DNA from: Hippopus hippopus
Lineage: Eukaryota; Mollusca; Bivalvia; Cardiida; Cardiidae
Direction of reading: 5' to 3'
Assembly: GCA_946811185.2 (NCBI GenBank)
Contig: OX328105.1
Location: 39,668,845-39,732,844 of the forward strand
Length of the DNA: 64,000 nt
In this document: positions 13,448 to 25,800 of the stretch, one piece after another
Layout of the letters: every line of letters starts with the position of its first letter
How positions within the stretch are numbered: the first letter of the stretch is position 1
The notes under the pieces: model-generated
Databases searched by the model: none
What the model saw: the letters and a program-made list of their open reading frames with translations, nothing else
What the model was told of the DNA's origin: nothing
Translations under genes and position numbers: made by a program

Positions 13448-14637
13448 GTCTTTCAGCATTACCATGCGACATTAATTGATAAGCCCTTTAAACCTATCAG
13501 GCTATTCCAAAAGCAACACTGAGCAAATTTCCCCCTGACAGCACTGAAGAAAACTAACCCTGCTTTTTTCATGATTCATTTTTTATTTATTTTCTTTCTC
13601 CCTCATCTTTCCTGTCAAAACATACCATCAGTAAAAACCCAAACTACTTTCTTGCTGTTCTCAACAACTTCAAGTAGAGAAAGGGGCTCTTGAAATTTTG
13701 TTTGCTTTGCTTGTTTTTGGGCAACAGCTGCAAGTTGCTTCTGAAAAAGTAGTCTCTCTGGTTTAATCAATTTGGCTATGATTCTTCATGATGTTTACTT
13801 AGAGAATTGATGGTCTCAACATATCCAAAGTTTCAGTGTGAGACACGGAAGCTGATCTGAACAACAGATATGCAGTTCATATCGAAATAAGTAACTCAGG
13901 TGGGTGGGGGGTCGGTTCAGAACCCGACCTTCTGTCACCCATTTTATTCAAAGAATTGCCCAGTGTTGCTGTCATTTGGCATGCATGTCGACTGTGCATG
14001 CCAGCCATTCTCCAAAGAACTACATATAAGCCTTCAAATACACTTGAAAAATCATAATAAAACAAATTTTTGACTCGTAGTGGACCATTATGCGTAATTA
14101 GGTCACAAATAAACAAAATAGTTCCTAAAGAATTAACACCGCCACGCTCATTTTTTCATGATGCGATCAAACCAACACCAAAAACACATTTTAAACCTGG
14201 CCTTTCATTTTTTCTGATAAAACAGAGTGACAAATGTGCTTCATTTTTTCTGATAAAACAGAGTGACAAATGCGCTTGATATCAAACTTTCAAATGGAAC
14301 TACTTTTGACTTCTGTTGGAATGTTTTGGAAGAAAGGGGGGGACTATATATATAAGCAGGTCAATTTTCTGGGTCGAATTCAACTGCTTGGCTGGCTCAG
14401 TGGGCCAGACGGTTTGAACCTGAGCAACGCTACCTGTTTATTTCCCCATTTTCCCCCTTTTTTTGGTTTTCATTCACTCTCCCCAATTCTTAGACATTTA
14501 ACACAAATTTCAAATTCAAATCATTAATACGAATGAGTGGAAATTTTCACTCTGTTACACTGTTTTGGTGGTCTGATAGCAGGGTAAATGAACATGAGTA
14601 GTGGTTTGCTATTAGATGTTTAATCTGTGCTAGGCAG

Positions 14638-14651
14638 TTACAGACTGCTAT
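14638..14651 (+). repeat. 5' target-site duplication, retrotransposon copy 1
   Basis: TTACAGACTGCTAT, repeated at 19860-19873. Uninterrupted units have this 14-mer once, followed by CAAAGAG, which proves the pre-insertion site. Confidence 0.97.
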
Positions 14652-15608
14652 AAATGCCAGAGGTATGGCCATCACGAAAGTAATTGCAAAAGCACACCTG
14701 TGTGTCCAAAATGTGCTTTTGAGGGCTCTGATCATGACCCTAATACTTGCAATAACCCTGTGCTCTGTGTTAATTGCAAGTGCCATCATCCAGTCTTTTC
14801 TAAAGACTGTTCAGTCTGGAAGGATGAAAAAGAAATCCTATCTATCAAATATAAAGAAAATATTACTTTTGTGGAAGCACGGAAGATAGTTGAAAAGCGC
14901 AGAAATGACCAAACATTGTTGAATTGTTCAACATCCTATGCAAAAGTGTCATCTGCAACATCTGGAAAGGAACATTGCTCTACTTGTGAACTCTTGGCAA
15001 AGAAACTTCTTGAAAAGTTTCCAGAAATGGCCAATGAGTTGAAGAGCTTGGTCCCTGACATTCAACCTTCCGAACCTCCAAAGCCTCCTAAACAGACACA
15101 ACCTACATCCAAACCCACCACTCCATCCACTGCCCTAAAAACACCATCTACCTCTTCTCAAAGTATTTCTTCAAAAACAACTTCAAAGCCATCTACCTCT
15201 TTGCAAAATATCTCCTCACAAAAAGCTTCAAAGCCATCTCCCCCTTCACAACAACCTCCAAAGAAATCCCAACCTCAACCTTCACAGTCTACCACTAAAT
15301 CTAACGTCCCATCTAAAGACAACAAATCTAATCATGCACCCCGATCTCCTAAAAGGTCTTCTTCCAAATCTAGACCACAACCCAGAGATACCCAAGGATC
15401 TTGTGAAATCACTGTCAAAGTAAATGATCCTGTCCCTACCTCCAACAGATTTTCGGAGCTAGAGGACATGGATGCAGATGCTGAAAATCTGGAAGGTGAG
15501 GCTTCAGATTCAGAAGCCTCTATTTGGTCCATTTCCAAAGATCCTTGGAACAAGGATGCTGACACTTGGCACTCGTCCAAACCCGAGACAACTGTTATGA
15601 AATCTTAA
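14652..15608 (+). pseudogene. ORF1 (gag-like) remnant, copy 1, 5'-truncated
   Basis: Open in frame from the first base of the element to TAA at 15606-15608 (318 codons), without a natural ATG at its start. The N-terminal part is a gag-type zinc-knuckle array: CQRYGHHESNC is the C-x4-H-x4-C half of the first knuckle, followed by further Cys/His clusters ending at HPVFSKDC. In I and Jockey elements this domain binds the element RNA. A long Ser/Pro/Thr/Lys-rich, probably disordered linker follows, then an acidic C-terminus (near LEDMDADAENLEGE). Upstream satellite bases extend the frame as C-Y-K into the first C of the element, supplying a missing zinc ligand by chance or microhomology; the frame closes at TAG 14631. 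ORF2 starts 16 to 73 nt downstream. Confidence 0.9.
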
Positions 15609-15680
15609 CCAACCTATTTTAAAATGCATTGGTTTACGGCCTATTTTTGTACTTTAGCTTTTATACTTTCCTCATGCACT

Positions 15681-18600
15681 ATGGATACCATAATCCAGTG
15701 GAATTGTCGAGGTCTGAAGTCAAACTTTGACGAACTTTCCCTTTTAATCAATGATCACAAACCAGTTGCTGTTTGTCTGCAAGAAACCTTCCTTAAACGG
15801 GAGGATGATATCACTATCAAATATCATTCCATTTACAATAAGATTTTTACCGAAGGCGAAAAAGCCAGAGGTGGTGTTTCTATTATTGTTAACAACAACA
15901 TTCCTCATAAAGTTATCTCTCTTAATACAAACTTGCAAGCTGTTGCCATCAGGTTATCTTTACACAGTGCTGTTACACTGTGTTCTTTATATCTCCCCCC
16001 GAGCACACCTATCAATGAGACCAATCTGAATGATCTCATTTCCCAATTGCCATCCCCCTATATTCTTGCTGGGGACTTTAATGGTCACAATGTTATGTGG
16101 GGTTGCGATGACACTAACCAGAGAGGTTTACAGTTGGAGAGCTTCATTTCAAACAACTCTTTGTCTTTCATGAATGATAACAAGTCCAAAACCTACTTGC
16201 ATCCAGCAACTGGATCTTATTCTTCCATTGATTTAACCTTATGCAGCCCAGTCTTACTTCCCAATTTCACCTGGAAAGTGACTGAGGATTTGTGTGGAAG
16301 TGATCACTTCCCCATTATCTTTTCATCTACACAACCATCCAGCAGTGTACGACCGCAGAAATGGAAGCTTTCCAAAGCCAATTGGAACAGATTTGAAACC
16401 CTCTGTGCACAGACCATTACACATGACAAATTTGGAGATTGCGATGATCCTGCAAAACTTTTTACTTCCCTATTAATTGATGCAGCTAAACAGTCCGTCC
16501 CTCAGACCTCGACAAATCCAAAACGTCCTGACAAGCCTTGGTACAATGATGATTGTAAACAGGCTGTCAGAGACAGAAAACAAGCCCTTAGAAAGTTTAA
16601 CCTCAGGCCTACCAAAGAAAATCATAACCTATTCCGTATTTCCAGGGCAAAGACCCGTCGTACCATTAGAGAAAGTAAGCGCAAGGCTTGGAGACAATAT
16701 GTCTCTAAATTAAACAGTAGGACTACTGCTAAAAAAACCTGGGACATGATCAGAAAGATCAATGGCAAAGGCCAGCCCCCTCTTAGTCACCTTGAAGTTA
16801 ACAATACTTCGTTGGAATTGCCCCAGGATATAGCTGATGCTCTTGCCGACAACTTTTGCAAAAAGTCTTCCTCTGCAAACTATTCTGAAAAGTTTCAGAG
16901 GAATAAAGCCAAAGAAGAAAAGAAAAAACTTAATTTCAATTCTTCTAATTCAGAGCATTATAATAAACTCTTCACCTTTAAAGAATTAAAATCTGCTCTG
17001 AATAAAGCTCACGATTCTTCTCCTGGCCCAGATAAAGTTCATTACCAGTTTTTAAAACACTTACCTTTTACTTCTCTCTCAGTTTTACTTGATATTTTCA
17101 ATGATATCTGGCAGTCAGGTGTTTTTCCTTCATCCTGGCGGGAAGCATTAGTCATTCCTATCCCAAAACCTGGCAAGGATACTAGTGACCCGGCTAACTA
17201 TCGGCCAATAGCTCTTACAAGTTGTCTCTGCAAGACCTTAGAACGTATGGTCAACGACAGGCTTGTTTGGTTTTTAGAGAAAAACAACCTCATCGTTGAT
17301 GTACAGAGTGGATTTCGACGCCAACGTGGCACCATAGATCATCTTGTCCGCTTTGAAACCTTTGTCAGAGAAGCCTTTATTAATAGACAGCATGTAGTAT
17401 CTGTCTTTTTCGACCTTGAAAGTGCTTACGATACGACTTGGAAATACGGAATTCTTAAAGACTTGCATGACTTTGGTCTTCGAGGCCGTCTTCCTCTTTT
17501 TATTTCAGCCTTCTTGGATGAACGTCTTTTCCGTGTCCGAGTTGGTAATACTGTCTCGGGAGCCCGTGAACAGGAGATGGGTGTACCCCAAGGATGTATT
17601 CTGTCTGTTACACTTTTCAGTGTGAAAATAAACAGTATAGTTAAAGCTATCTGTCCTGGTGTAGACTGTTCCCTTTATGTTGATGACTTCGTTATATGCT
17701 TCAGATCTCGAAATATGAATATTATTGAGAGACAACTTCAACAGTGTCTCAACAAGCTCCAAACGTGGTCTGATGAAAATGGCTTCAAATTCTCAAAGTC
17801 CAAAACTAAGTGCATGCACCTCTGTAATCTACGAGGTGTTCATCCAGACCCTGAACTGTATTTGGACAAAACTAAAATTAAAGTCGTTTCTGAGTTTAAA
17901 TTTCTTGGAGTCATCTTTGACAGAAAGCTTTCCTTCCTTCCTCACATCACTGCACTTAAAAAGAAGTGCAAGAAGGCTCTTAATCTTCTTAAGGTTGTGG
18001 CCCATTCTGAATGGGGAGCAGACCGTAAAGTCCTCTTGCGGCTTTATCGGTCTTTAGTTCGCTCCAAATTAGACTATGGATCTATTGTATACGGATCTGC
18101 CCGTAAATCTTACCTGAAAATTCTCGATTCTATACACCACGAAGGTCTTCGTCTTGTACTTGGAGCTTTCAGAACTTCTCCCGTCAATAGTCTCTATGTT
18201 GAGGCTAATGAACCTTCTCTTTCTTACAGGAGGGAAAAACTCTCGCTTCAATATCTTTTAAAACTGAAGTCCAATCGTTTTAATCCAACTCATAACATTG
18301 TTTTTAAACCTCAATATAAACATCTTTTTGAAAGGAAACCAAATGATATTCCTCCATTTGGTATCCGCATGGAGCCCATTGTAGATAACCTTGGCATAGA
18401 CACTGAGTCTATTGCCGACTATAAAATCTCTGAAATCCCTCCATGGACACTAAATAGTGCAGAATTCAGATTTGACCTTGCATCTGACAAAAAGTCTGTC
18501 ACGGATAGAACTGTGTTTCATGCTAGATACAACGAGATAAAGGAGCATTATTTTTCCTTCAAACCAATCTATACAGATGGATCCAAAGAAGGAAATTCTG

Positions 18601-19358
18601 TAGCAGCTGCCGCTGTTTATGGAAAAAGGAGCCTAAAGTGTCGCCTTCCAAACAACTCCTCTATCTTCTCTGCTGAAATTAAAGCAATTGATCTTGCCCT
18701 TAATCTAGCTGAACGTTCTAATTGCAACCATTTCATTATCTTCTCGGACTCTTTGTCAACATTACAAGCCCTTTCAAATCAATGCCTTGAGAATCCCTTA
18801 ATCTGTAGTTTACTCGAAAGGATCTCACAAATTTCTTCTATGAATAGATTGGTGTTCTGCTGGCTTCCAAGTCATGTAGGCATCAAAGGCAATGAAAATG
18901 CCGATAGGTCTGCCAAATCTGCACTTAACCTTCCCATTTCAGATTTTAAAGTTCCACACACTGATTTTAAATCCTCCGTTTTAACACATATCCAATCTTC
19001 TTGGCAATCCCAGTGGGATGCTGATGTTTTCAATAAACTGCATTCAGTTAAACCGTCCCTTGGCGAATGGTACCCCGTTTACAGGTCTGTTCGTCGAGAA
19101 GAAGTGATAATTGCACGACTTCGAATTGGCCATTCACGCATCACACATTCCTGGCTCTTGACCAGAGACGATGCCCCTGAATGTATTCCATGCAATGCAT
19201 CCTTTTCTTTAAAACATATCCTACTAGATTGCATTGACTTTCAGCCAGTTCGTTCAAAATATTTCAACGTCGATAGTTTAAAGAATCTTTTTGATTCTGT
19301 CAGCGTTGAATCTATTATCGCTTTCATAAAAGAGATTGGCATTTACAATAAACTGTGA
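15681..19358 (+). CDS. ORF2 polyprotein, copy 1: endonuclease, reverse transcriptase, RNase H
   Basis: An intact frame of 1225 residues if started at ATG 15681. An in-frame ATG at 15624 would add 19 residues, but the endonuclease fold begins right after 15681 (MDTIIQWNCRGLKSN), so 15681 is preferred. Residues 1-215: APE-type endonuclease that nicks the target, with N8, E35 (LQET), D132 and N134 (GDFNGHN), D208 and H209 (SDHFPI). Reverse transcriptase, about 430-720: D578 (FFDLESAYD) and D668-D669 in YVDD. RNase H, about 962-1080: D966 (YTDGS), E999, D1023, H1065 (LPSHVGIKGNENAD), D1075. C-terminal zinc motif C1168, C1171, H1179, C1184. All catalytic positions are present and there is no stop or frameshift. 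The protein is expected to make cDNA at a nicked chromosome. Confidence 0.96.
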   Translation: MDTIIQWNCRGLKSNFDELSLLINDHKPVAVCLQETFLKREDDITIKYHSIYNKIFTEGEKARGGVSIIVNNNIPHKVISLNTNLQAVAIRLSLHSAVTLCSLYLPPSTPINETNLNDLISQLPSPYILAGDFNGHNVMWGCDDTNQRGLQLESFISNNSLSFMNDNKSKTYLHPATGSYSSIDLTLCSPVLLPNFTWKVTEDLCGSDHFPIIFSSTQPSSSVRPQKWKLSKANWNRFETLCAQTITHDKFGDCDDPAKLFTSLLIDAAKQSVPQTSTNPKRPDKPWYNDDCKQAVRDRKQALRKFNLRPTKENHNLFRISRAKTRRTIRESKRKAWRQYVSKLNSRTTAKKTWDMIRKINGKGQPPLSHLEVNNTSLELPQDIADALADNFCKKSSSANYSEKFQRNKAKEEKKKLNFNSSNSEHYNKLFTFKELKSALNKAHDSSPGPDKVHYQFLKHLPFTSLSVLLDIFNDIWQSGVFPSSWREALVIPIPKPGKDTSDPANYRPIALTSCLCKTLERMVNDRLVWFLEKNNLIVDVQSGFRRQRGTIDHLVRFETFVREAFINRQHVVSVFFDLESAYDTTWKYGILKDLHDFGLRGRLPLFISAFLDERLFRVRVGNTVSGAREQEMGVPQGCILSVTLFSVKINSIVKAICPGVDCSLYVDDFVICFRSRNMNIIERQLQQCLNKLQTWSDENGFKFSKSKTKCMHLCNLRGVHPDPELYLDKTKIKVVSEFKFLGVIFDRKLSFLPHITALKKKCKKALNLLKVVAHSEWGADRKVLLRLYRSLVRSKLDYGSIVYGSARKSYLKILDSIHHEGLRLVLGAFRTSPVNSLYVEANEPSLSYRREKLSLQYLLKLKSNRFNPTHNIVFKPQYKHLFERKPNDIPPFGIRMEPIVDNLGIDTESIADYKISEIPPWTLNSAEFRFDLASDKKSVTDRTVFHARYNEIKEHYFSFKPIYTDGSKEGNSVAAAAVYGKRSLKCRLPNNSSIFSAEIKAIDLALNLAERSNCNHFIIFSDSLSTLQALSNQCLENPLICSLLERISQISSMNRLVFCWLPSHVGIKGNENADRSAKSALNLPISDFKVPHTDFKSSVLTHIQSSWQSQWDADVFNKLHSVKPSLGEWYPVYRSVRREEVIIARLRIGHSRITHSWLLTRDDAPECIPCNASFSLKHILLDCIDFQPVRSKYFNVDSLKNLFDSVSVESIIAFIKEIGIYNKL

Positions 19359-19859
19359 TATTTACTCTTGCCTTTCTTACCCATCTTTTTACAACATTCT
19401 TTATTCCTTTAATATTCAGTTTGCATCTCCTTAATGGGAGGATTAGCCCTCTTGGGGGCATCTTATCTCATTGGAGACAGGACCTCTTTAATGGGAGTAT
19501 ACTGATCCCATTGGAGGCTCCACACTTAACCAGTTTTAACACTCATTTCCAAAGAAAAATAATATTCACAGTATTACCTTTTTAATCTAAAATTTAGGAG
19601 TAGGCAGGGATGCCCAGCCACTCAGTATCATATTTTATGAACATTAAAACTTTTGAGTTGATAGGGATTGCCCTGTCACTCAATAATGTCCTTTATACTT
19701 ATTAAGATCACACATAATTCTTCTTAATTCAACTCTTTTACTATTATAAATGTATTCAAACCTTTTTCAGTTTAAAATCCCACTTTTACTATCTTTTAAC
19801 ACAGATGTGCGCGCTAAATGACCAAAGCTGTCGATGCGCCATAAAACAACATTCATTCA
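19359..19859 (+). other. 3' untranslated region and ATTC tail of retrotransposon copy 1
   Basis: About 500 bp without coding content. It holds paired GGGATGCCC and GATTGCCCTGTC elements (19611-19675) and ends GCGCCATAAAAC followed by ATTCATTC, probably the signal read by the reverse transcriptase. No poly(A) tail. Confidence 0.85.
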
Positions 19860-19873
19860 TTACAGACTGCTAT
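19860..19873 (+). repeat. 3' target-site duplication, retrotransposon copy 1
   Basis: TTACAGACTGCTAT, identical to 14638-14651. The satellite resumes with CAAAGAG. Confidence 0.97.
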
Positions 19874-21780
19874 CAAAGAGAATTCCTGCGGTAAAAAAAG
19901 GGGTCAGGAACAGTAACTCTTACAGGGAAAGTGTAGTCTGCAATCAGAGTGGCAAGGGTTATTTCCCATATATCATAGCACATTATCACTATTTATCTAC
20001 TTTCATTTATTTCCATAGGGTTGTTTTTTCCCCAACACATATGGCTTGCTAGGCATTAGCTGGGAAGATGTCCCGAAGCGACATGATATTGCTTGTGATC
20101 GTGATGACATGCTTCAACCGCTAAATCAGGGAAACAATGATAGTGTGATCCAGCTTGGAAATCGATTGTGATGAGGACCCAATGATATATGGCATTTTGG
20201 CACATGCAATAAAACGTAAATCTGGGTTCGCGTTCACTTCGTCGCATCGGTCGTTTGTGCACATGCTAACAGTGACAGTAATTTTGTCATTCTGATTGGG
20301 GACAATTCAATCAGAAAAGTGTGTGTTTTCCAATATTTTTCTTCCCAACAAGTAATTAAGAAAAACAGCATTATTAGTGCCTTTTGTCCAGTTCATGTTT
20401 TCACGTCCGTGTAAGTGCCATACATCGCAGGGTCATCTTTGAAACCGATTTCATTTTCTACTCTACTTCTAGCTGTTGTTCGCATTCTGACGATATGTCA
20501 TTGCGGGCATGAAAAGACATATACATGTGTAATTTGCAAACTTTTTGCCCGCTTCAGCCTGCCAAAGTGAAACCTGACAAACCCTTTTTGGTCTTTCAGC
20601 ATTACCATGCGACATTAATTGATAAGCCCTTTAAACCTATCAGGCTATTCCAAAAGCAACACTGAGCAAATTTCCCCCTGACAGCACTGAAGAAAACTAA
20701 CCCTGCTTTTTTCATGATTCATTTTTTATTTATTTTCTTTCTCCCTCATCTTTCCTGTCAAAACATACCATCAGTAAAAACCCAAACTACTTTCTTGCTG
20801 TTCTCAACAACTTCAAGTAGAGAAAGGGGCTCTTGAAATTTTGTTTGCTTTGCTTGTTTTTGGGCAACAGCTGCAAGTTGCTTCTGAAAAAGTAGTCTCT
20901 CTGGTTTAATCAATTTGGCTATGATTCTTCATGATGTTTACTTAGAGAATTGATGGTCTCAACATATCCAAAGTTTCAGTGTGAGACACGGAAGCTGATC
21001 TGAACAACAGATATGCAGTTCATATCGAAATAAGTAACTCAGGTGGGTGGGGGGTCGGTTCAGAACCCGACCTTCTGTCACCCATTTTATTCAAAGAATT
21101 GCCCAGTGTTGCTGTCATTTGGCATGCATGTCGACTGTGCATGCCAGCCATTCTCCAAAGAACTACATATAAGCCTTCAAATACACTTGAAAAATCATAA
21201 TAAAACAAATTTTTGACTCGTAGTGGACCATTATGCGTAATTAGGTCACAAATAAACAAAATAGTTCCTAAAGAATTAACACCGCCACGCTCATTTTTTC
21301 ATGATGCGATCAAACCAACACCAAAAACACATTTTAAACCTGGCCTTTCATTTTTTCTGATAAAACAGAGTGACAAATGTGCTTCATTTTTTCTGATAAA
21401 ACAGAGTGACAAATGCGCTTGATATCAAACTTTCAAATGGAACTACTTTTGACTTCTGTTGGAATGTTTTGGAAGAAAGGGGGGGACTATATATATAAGC
21501 AGGTCAATTTTCTGGGTCGAATTCAACTGCTTGGCTGGCTCAGTGGGCCAGACGGTTTGAACCTGAGCAACGCTACCTGTTTATTTCCCCATTTTCCCCC
21601 TTTTTTTGGTTTTCATTCACTCTCCCCAATTCTTAGACATTTAACACAAATTTCAAATTCAAATCATTAATACGAATGAGTGGAAATTTTCACTCTGTTA
21701 CACTGTTTTGGTGGTCTGATAGCAGGGTAAATGAACATGAGTAGTGGTTTGCTATTAGATGTTTAATCTGTGCTAGGCAG

Positions 21781-21794
21781 TTACAGACTGCTAT
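21781..21794 (+). repeat. 5' target-site duplication, retrotransposon copy 2
   Basis: Same 14-mer as at 14638, offset by 7143. Confidence 0.97.
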
Positions 21795-22751
21795 AAATGC
21801 CAGAGGTATGGCCATCACGAAAGTAATTGCAAAAGCACACCTGTGTGTCCAAAATGTGCTTTTGAGGGCTCTGATCATGACCCTAATACTTGCAATAACC
21901 CTGTGCTCTGTGTTAATTGCAAGTGCCATCATCCAGTCTTTTCTAAAGACTGTTCAGTCTGGAAGGATGAAAAAGAAATCCTATCTATCAAATATAAAGA
22001 AAATATTACTTTTGTGGAAGCACGGAAGATAGTTGAAAAGCGCAGAAATGACCAAACATTGTTGAATTGTTCAACATCCTATGCAAAAGTGTCATCTGCA
22101 ACATCTGGAAAGGAACATTGCTCTACTTGTGAACTCTTGGCAAAGAAACTTCTTGAAAAGTTTCCAGAAATGGCCAATGAGTTGAAGAGCTTGGTCCCTG
22201 ACATTCAACCTTCCGAACCTCCAAAGCCTCCTAAACAGACACAACCTACATCCAAACCCACCACTCCATCCACTGCCCTAAAAACACCATCTACCTCTTC
22301 TCAAAGTATTTCTTCAAAAACAACTTCAAAGCCATCTACCTCTTTGCAAAATATCTCCTCACAAAAAGCTTCAAAGCCATCTCCCCCTTCACAACAACCT
22401 CCAAAGAAATCCCAACCTCAACCTTCACAGTCTACCACTAAATCTAACGTCCCATCTAAAGACAACAAATCTAATCATGCACCCCGATCTCCTAAAAGGT
22501 CTTCTTCCAAATCTAGACCACAACCCAGAGATACCCAAGGATCTTGTGAAATCACTGTCAAAGTAAATGATCCTGTCCCTACCTCCAACAGATTTTCGGA
22601 GCTAGAGGACATGGATGCAGATGCTGAAAATCTGGAAGGTGAGGCTTCAGATTCAGAAGCCTCTATTTGGTCCATTTCCAAAGATCCTTGGAACAAGGAT
22701 GCTGACACTTGGCACTCGTCCAAACCCGAGACAACTGTTATGAAATCTTAA
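21795..22751 (+). pseudogene. ORF1 (gag-like) remnant, copy 2
   Basis: Counterpart of 14652-15608, with the same zinc-knuckle start, disordered linker and acidic end. Residues are identical to copy 1. Confidence 0.9.
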
Positions 22752-22823
22752 CCAACCTATTTTAAAATGCATTGGTTTACGGCCTATTTTTGTACTTTAG
22801 CTTTTATACTTTCCTCATGCACT

Positions 22824-25800
22824 ATGGATACCATAATCCAGTGGAATTGTCGAGGTCTGAAGTCAAACTTTGACGAACTTTCCCTTTTAATCAATGATCA
22901 CAAACCAGTTGCTGTTTGTCTGCAAGAAACCTTCCTTAAACGGGAGGATGATATCACTATCAAATATCATTCCATTTACAATAAGATTTTTACCGAAGGC
23001 GAAAAAGCCAGAGGTGGTGTTTCTATTATTGTTAACAACAACATTCCTCATAAAGTTATCTCTCTTAATACAAACTTGCAAGCTGTTGCCATCAGGTTAT
23101 CTTTACACAGTGCTGTTACACTGTGTTCTTTATATCTCCCCCCGAGCACACCTATCAATGAGACCAATCTGAATGATCTCATTTCCCAATTGCCATCCCC
23201 CTATATTCTTGCTGGGGACTTTAATGGTCACAATGTTATGTGGGGTTGCGATGACACTAACCAGAGAGGTTTACAGTTGGAGAGCTTCATTTCAAACAAC
23301 TCTTTGTCTTTCATGAATGATAACAAGTCCAAAACCTACTTGCATCCAGCAACTGGATCTTATTCTTCCATTGATTTAACCTTATGCAGCCCAGTCTTAC
23401 TTCCCAATTTCACCTGGAAAGTGACTGAGGATTTGTGTGGAAGTGATCACTTCCCCATTATCTTTTCATCTACACAACCATCCAGCAGTGTACGACCGCA
23501 GAAATGGAAGCTTTCCAAAGCCAATTGGAACAGATTTGAAACCCTCTGTGCACAGACCATTACACATGACAAATTTGGAGATTGCGATGATCCTGCAAAA
23601 CTTTTTACTTCCCTATTAATTGATGCAGCTAAACAGTCCGTCCCTCAGACCTCGACAAATCCAAAACGTCCTGACAAGCCTTGGTACAATGATGATTGTA
23701 AACAGGCTGTCAGAGACAGAAAACAAGCCCTTAGAAAGTTTAACCTCAGGCCTACCAAAGAAAATCATAACCTATTCCGTATTTCCAGGGCAAAGACCCG
23801 TCGTACCATTAGAGAAAGTAAGCGCAAGGCTTGGAGACAATATGTCTCTAAATTAAACAGTAGGACTACTGCTAAAAAAACCTGGGACATGATCAGAAAG
23901 ATCAATGGCAAAGGCCAGCCCCCTCTTAGTCACCTTGAAGTTAACAATACTTCGTTGGAATTGCCCCAGGATATAGCTGATGCTCTTGCCGACAACTTTT
24001 GCAAAAAGTCTTCCTCTGCAAACTATTCTGAAAAGTTTCAGAGGAATAAAGCCAAAGAAGAAAAGAAAAAACTTAATTTCAATTCTTCTAATTCAGAGCA
24101 TTATAATAAACTCTTCACCTTTAAAGAATTAAAATCTGCTCTGAATAAAGCTCACGATTCTTCTCCTGGCCCAGATAAAGTTCATTACCAGTTTTTAAAA
24201 CACTTACCTTTTACTTCTCTCTCAGTTTTACTTGATATTTTCAATGATATCTGGCAGTCAGGTGTTTTTCCTTCATCCTGGCGGGAAGCATTAGTCATTC
24301 CTATCCCAAAACCTGGCAAGGATACTAGTGACCCGGCTAACTATCGGCCAATAGCTCTTACAAGTTGTCTCTGCAAGACCTTAGAACGTATGGTCAACGA
24401 CAGGCTTGTTTGGTTTTTAGAGAAAAACAACCTCATCGTTGATGTACAGAGTGGATTTCGACGCCAACGTGGCACCATAGATCATCTTGTCCGCTTTGAA
24501 ACCTTTGTCAGAGAAGCCTTTATTAATAGACAGCATGTAGTATCTGTCTTTTTCGACCTTGAAAGTGCTTACGATACGACTTGGAAATACGGAATTCTTA
24601 AAGACTTGCATGACTTTGGTCTTCGAGGCCGTCTTCCTCTTTTTATTTCAGCCTTCTTGGATGAACGTCTTTTCCGTGTCCGAGTTGGTAATACTGTCTC
24701 GGGAGCCCGTGAACAGGAGATGGGTGTACCCCAAGGATGTATTCTGTCTGTTACACTTTTCAGTGTGAAAATAAACAGTATAGTTAAAGCTATCTGTCCT
24801 GGTGTAGACTGTTCCCTTTATGTTGATGACTTCGTTATATGCTTCAGATCTCGAAATATGAATATTATTGAGAGACAACTTCAACAGTGTCTCAACAAGC
24901 TCCAAACGTGGTCTGATGAAAATGGCTTCAAATTCTCAAAGTCCAAAACTAAGTGCATGCACCTCTGTAATCTACGAGGTGTTCATCCAGACCCTGAACT
25001 GTATTTGGACAAAACTAAAATTAAAGTCGTTTCTGAGTTTAAATTTCTTGGAGTCATCTTTGACAGAAAGCTTTCCTTCCTTCCTCACATCACTGCACTT
25101 AAAAAGAAGTGCAAGAAGGCTCTTAATCTTCTTAAGGTTGTGGCCCATTCTGAATGGGGAGCAGACCGTAAAGTCCTCTTGCGGCTTTATCGGTCTTTAG
25201 TTCGCTCCAAATTAGACTATGGATCTATTGTATACGGATCTGCCCGTAAATCTTACCTGAAAATTCTCGATTCTATACACCACGAAGGTCTTCGTCTTGT
25301 ACTTGGAGCTTTCAGAACTTCTCCCGTCAATAGTCTCTATGTTGAGGCTAATGAACCTTCTCTTTCTTACAGGAGGGAAAAACTCTCGCTTCAATATCTT
25401 TTAAAACTGAAGTCCAATCGTTTTAATCCAACTCATAACATTGTTTTTAAACCTCAATATAAACATCTTTTTGAAAGGAAACCAAATGATATTCCTCCAT
25501 TTGGTATCCGCATGGAGCCCATTGTAGATAACCTTGGCATAGACACTGAGTCTATTGCCGACTATAAAATCTCTGAAATCCCTCCATGGACACTAAATAG
25601 TGCAGAATTCAGATTTGACCTTGCATCTGACAAAAAGTCTGTCACGGATAGAACTGTGTTTCATGCTAGATACAACGAGATAAAGGAGCATTATTTTTCC
25701 TTCAAACCAATCTATACAGATGGATCCAAAGAAGGAAATTCTGTAGCAGCTGCCGCTGTTTATGGAAAAAGGAGCCTAAAGTGTCGCCTTCCAAACAACT

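Larger units (their letters stand above)
14652..19859 (+). mobile_element. Non-LTR retrotransposon copy 1, I-superfamily-like (I/Nimb type), 5'-truncated, 5208 bp
   Basis: Two-ORF LINE inserted in satellite unit 8. Order: truncated ORF1 with gag-type zinc knuckles, complete ORF2 (endonuclease, reverse transcriptase, RNase H, CCHC), a 3' region of about 500 bp, and a tail made of ATTC repeats rather than poly(A). RNase H plus the GCGCCATAAAAC...ATTCATTC end points to the I group (I, Nimb or relatives); the exact clade is inference. A 14-bp target-site duplication flanks it. The 5' end lies inside the first ORF1 zinc knuckle, so the promoter-bearing 5' UTR and most of ORF1 are lost. It could not start transcription alone, but its ORF2 product looks functional. 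Confidence 0.95.
13448..20590 (+). repeat. Composite unit 8 (7143 bp): satellite unit interrupted by a retrotransposon
   Basis: The satellite unit runs 13448-14651, is broken by the 5208-bp element at 14652-19859, and resumes with a duplicated 14-bp target from 19860 to 20590. 1921 plus 5208 plus 14 equals 7143, the spacing between this unit and the next. The uninterrupted units provide the empty site. Confidence 0.97.
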
